Assembly: GCA_023399055.1 (NCBI GenBank)
Contig: JAEWQV010000016.1
Span: 248,001 to 312,000 of the forward strand
Direction: 5' to 3'
Origin: Bacillota bacterium
GTDB taxonomy: Bacteria; Bacillota; Clostridia; Lachnospirales; Lachnospiraceae
Length of the DNA: 64,000 nucleotides
Part shown: piece by piece, positions 62,031 to 64,000 of the stretch
How positions within the stretch are numbered: the stretch's first letter is position 1
Layout: every line of letters starts with the position of its first letter
Made by a program: the position numbers and the translations under genes
The notes under the pieces: generated by a model
The model's database searches: none
Seen by the model: the letters and a program-made list of their open reading frames with translations, nothing else
Told to the model about the DNA's origin: nothing

Positions 62031-63053
62031 TTATTGAACACGTATGCTTTCAATATAATCGGAGTATTCCTTAACTGTAGCACTTGGTACATAGTCTTTA
62101 ACATCATACAGGTATTCGTGTAATTTGGTTACATTGGCTGCCAAATCAATGGGGAATACAAGGGATACTTTTTTATAGGTGTGAGCATCCTTTTCAAAAG
62201 GAAAACCTTCCTGACCAACGATATCATAGGAGAAAATGTCCTTAGCTAAGACCAGGAGTTCGGTACTGCTAAGATTAGTTGCAACCTGTGGGAACATTTC
62301 GTCAATAATATCGTTAATTGTTCCGATTGAAGAGGATTTTGCTTTATCGAATATCTTTTGAACCACAATTCGCTGACGCTCTGCACGTTTGAAATCTCCA
62401 CCTGCTGTATAGCGAATTCTTGCATAAGCAGTTGCCTGGGTTCCATTCACTTCTTGGGTTCCCGCAGAAGTAATCTTTTCTGAATTTGTACCATTGATTT
62501 TATTTAAGGATTTAATATAACCATTCAAATACTTTAGTTCGTTCTCTTCAATATCTAAGGTTATTCCACCTAATAAATCCACAACATTTACGACAGCTTG
62601 AAAGTTAACTGTTACATATTCACGGGCATCTAAGTCAAAGTTCTTATTAATAGTAGTTAATGCCAGCGAATAACCACCATTAAAGTATGCGGCATTAATT
62701 TTTTTATAACCGATGTCTGGTATATTAACATAAGTGTCACGATATACCGATGCAAGTTTTATATCTTTCGTCTTGTTGTTGATGCTGGCAATCATAATAG
62801 TGTCGCTACGAGTACTATTTTTCAAATAATTTTCTCTGGAATCCACACCAAATAAAACGATATTACGAAAACCTTCAACTTGTTCAACATCATCATTTTT
62901 TTGAATTAAGTGGTCGTCCTGATCAATTCGATTCAGCTTATTCATTGAAGTGTAAACCTTAAAGCCGATTAAAATGAGTACCAGTATCAGAAGTTCTGCT
63001 ATAAAGATACTAATAAGTTTGATTCGTTTCTTTTTTTGCTTGCTTTTTGCCAT
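62031..63053 (-). CDS. LytR-CpsA-Psr (LCP) family wall polymer ligase
   Basis: The 340-residue product starts at ATG 63053. One N-terminal membrane helix (LISIFIAELLILVLILIGF), then the extracellular LCP domain: NIVLFGVDSRENYL, RSDTIMIASINNKTKDIKLA, SVYRDTYVNIPDIGYKKINA, and YARIRYTAGGDFKRAERQR with the conserved arginines that hold the lipid pyrophosphate. LCP enzymes transfer teichoic acids or capsules from undecaprenyl pyrophosphate to peptidoglycan. It follows an initiating sugar transferase on the same strand. Confidence 0.92.
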   Translation of the reverse strand: MAKSKQKKKRIKLISIFIAELLILVLILIGFKVYTSMNKLNRIDQDDHLIQKNDDVEQVEGFRNIVLFGVDSRENYLKNSTRSDTIMIASINNKTKDIKLASVYRDTYVNIPDIGYKKINAAYFNGGYSLALTTINKNFDLDAREYVTVNFQAVVNVVDLLGGITLDIEENELKYLNGYIKSLNKINGTNSEKITSAGTQEVNGTQATAYARIRYTAGGDFKRAERQRIVVQKIFDKAKSSSIGTINDIIDEMFPQVATNLSSTELLVLAKDIFSYDIVGQEGFPFEKDAHTYKKVSLVFPIDLAANVTKLHEYLYDVKDYVPSATVKEYSDYIESIRVQ

Positions 63054-63097
63054 GAGTACTTAATACCTAGCCTTTCTGGTGAAAATCATTCGTATTT

Positions 63098-64000
63098 CTA
63101 ATAAGCATTTTTGTTAATAAAGCCTTTAAAAAAGGTCAAGAACAAAATCTTAAAATCTAGAAATAGTGTCCAATGTTCAATATAAAATAAATCATGATCA
63201 ATACGCTTGCGGATAGAAGTGTCACCTCTAAAACCGTTAATCTGTGCCCAACCGGTGAGACCAGGAGATACTTGGTGCTTAATCATATAGCGTGGAATTT
63301 CTTCTTTAAACTTATCAACAAAGAAGGGACGTTCTGGTCTTGGTCCAACGAGGCTCATCTCACCCTTAAGAACATTAAAGAGTTGAGGTAGTTCATCTAT
63401 ACTTGTCTTACGAATGAATTTACCGATTCCAGTCACACGTGGATCGCGTTGGGTTGTCCAAGCTTTCTTTTCCTCTTTATCTTGTTGTACCTCCATTGAA
63501 CGGAATTTATACATTTTAAATTCCTTATTATGCTTTCCGATTCGTTGTTGTGTAAAAATGATTGGACCCGGAGAAGATAATTTAATTAACAATGCCACTA
63601 GGAGCATAGGTATGGAGAAGAGGGTAAGAGCAACCAATGCACCAAAAACATCTACAACTCGTTTGGCTATACGATTGTGCGTGTTACTAAGTGGAATATT
63701 CCTGATATTTATCACAGGAAGACCAAAGAGATCTTCGGTTAATGGCTCTGTAGGAATAATTTTATGATAATCGGGTATAAACTTAGTATGAACACCTGAT
63801 TTTTCACAGATAGAAACAATACTTTCCAGTTTCCGATATTCCTTTAAACTTAAAGTAATTGCAATTTCATCTAAGTCCATTTTTGATAAAAACGCTTCCA
63901 AATGAGTTATGCTGCCAATTACGGGAACTTTCTTATACATAGTTCCTACTTCAATGGTATCATCTAATATTCCATGAATATAGTATCCCCATTGTGGGTT
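63098..64000 (-). CDS. Undecaprenyl-phosphate sugar transferase (initiating), partial
   Basis: The frame remains open to the right edge, upstream of an internal Met at 63940, with NPQWGYYIHGILDDTIEVG as in the linker of polyisoprenyl sugar transferases, so the N-terminus is outside. A membrane helix around VVDVFGALVALTLFSIPMLL precedes the catalytic Bac_transf domain: SPGPIIFTQQRIGKHNKEF, MYKFRSM, TSIDELPQLFNVLKGEMSLV, GPRPERP and SPGLTGWAQINGFRGDT. It attaches the first sugar phosphate to the lipid carrier for an exopolysaccharide or capsule. Confidence 0.92.
   Translation of the reverse strand, partial: NPQWGYYIHGILDDTIEVGTMYKKVPVIGSITHLEAFLSKMDLDEIAITLSLKEYRKLESIVSICEKSGVHTKFIPDYHKIIPTEPLTEDLFGLPVINIRNIPLSNTHNRIAKRVVDVFGALVALTLFSIPMLLVALLIKLSSPGPIIFTQQRIGKHNKEFKMYKFRSMEVQQDKEEKKAWTTQRDPRVTGIGKFIRKTSIDELPQLFNVLKGEMSLVGPRPERPFFVDKFKEEIPRYMIKHQVSPGLTGWAQINGFRGDTSIRKRIDHDLFYIEHWTLFLDFKILFLTFFKGFINKNAY

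Noticed and set aside
1..64000. CRISPR arrays, rRNA and tRNA genes
   Set aside because: No regularly spaced direct repeats and no rRNA or tRNA sequence patterns were noticed when reading both strands.

Overview
The window looks like a chromosomal segment of a low-GC anaerobic Firmicute of the Clostridia, most like Lachnospiraceae (Lachnoclostridium-type). This rests on low GC by eye, strong AGGAGG-type ribosome binding sites, consensus TTGACA/TATAAT promoters, and the house-keeping genes guaA, greA, lysS, leuA, cdaA-cdaR and a topoisomerase IV-like gene pair. No rRNA, tRNA or CRISPR array was seen. The genes at both edges are cut by the window.

Layout. 1-9.2 kb: accessory genes. These are a UvrA-like ATPase fused to an N-terminal VOC (glyoxalase-fold) region, a GNAT acetyltransferase, a lipoprotein with an in-frame stop, a methyltransferase, a WYL regulator, an AlkZ-related protein, a flavin reductase, a 29-residue holin-like toxin gene not previously obvious because of its size, and a membrane-anchored P-loop kinase-like protein. 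9.2-21.1 kb: core genes guaA, a degenerate HPt protein, parC/parE-type topoisomerase genes, a PHP phosphoesterase, lysA, greA and lysS. 21.1-26.6 kb: a decayed integrative element in the 3' end of lysS. It is bounded by near-duplicate copies of the last ten lysS codons (including the stop) and by 11-bp-phased arm-type repeats. Its cargo is an AIPR-family protein, a small Xre regulator and a nuclease-like/helicase fusion, so it is a candidate phage-defence module. The transfer genes have collapsed into an in-frame FtsK-integrase chimera with two further frameshifts.

27-43 kb: a zinc-ribbon membrane protein, an ArsR-controlled pair of ABC exporters (one frameshifted), recQ, two unknown membrane proteins, and an Xre-TPR regulator divergent from a three-gene ABC-2 exporter. 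43-49 kb: the c-di-AMP cyclase operon (two membrane proteins, cdaA, cdaR), an HPr protein and leuA. 49.5-60.6 kb: a wall teichoic acid-type cluster with TagG/TagH exporter, TagD, two TagB/F-type polymerases, a three-part GT2-TagF protein, a polysaccharide pyruvyl transferase and a large protein with a possible lectin-like C-terminus. It ends in a ~160-nt imperfect hairpin. 61-64 kb: a small membrane protein, a GNAT, and the LCP-family ligase and initiating sugar transferase of a further envelope polysaccharide locus.

Non-coding structure is rich. There are three copies of a TATAAT-headed two-hairpin repeat, several perfect long palindromes, a possible structured guaA leader, three ArsR-type operators, and a tiny leader ORF before leuA. 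The most interesting items are the lysS-integrated defence-like element, the VOC-UvrA fusion, the two-hairpin repeat family, the type I toxin-like gene and the HPt domain that has lost its histidine.
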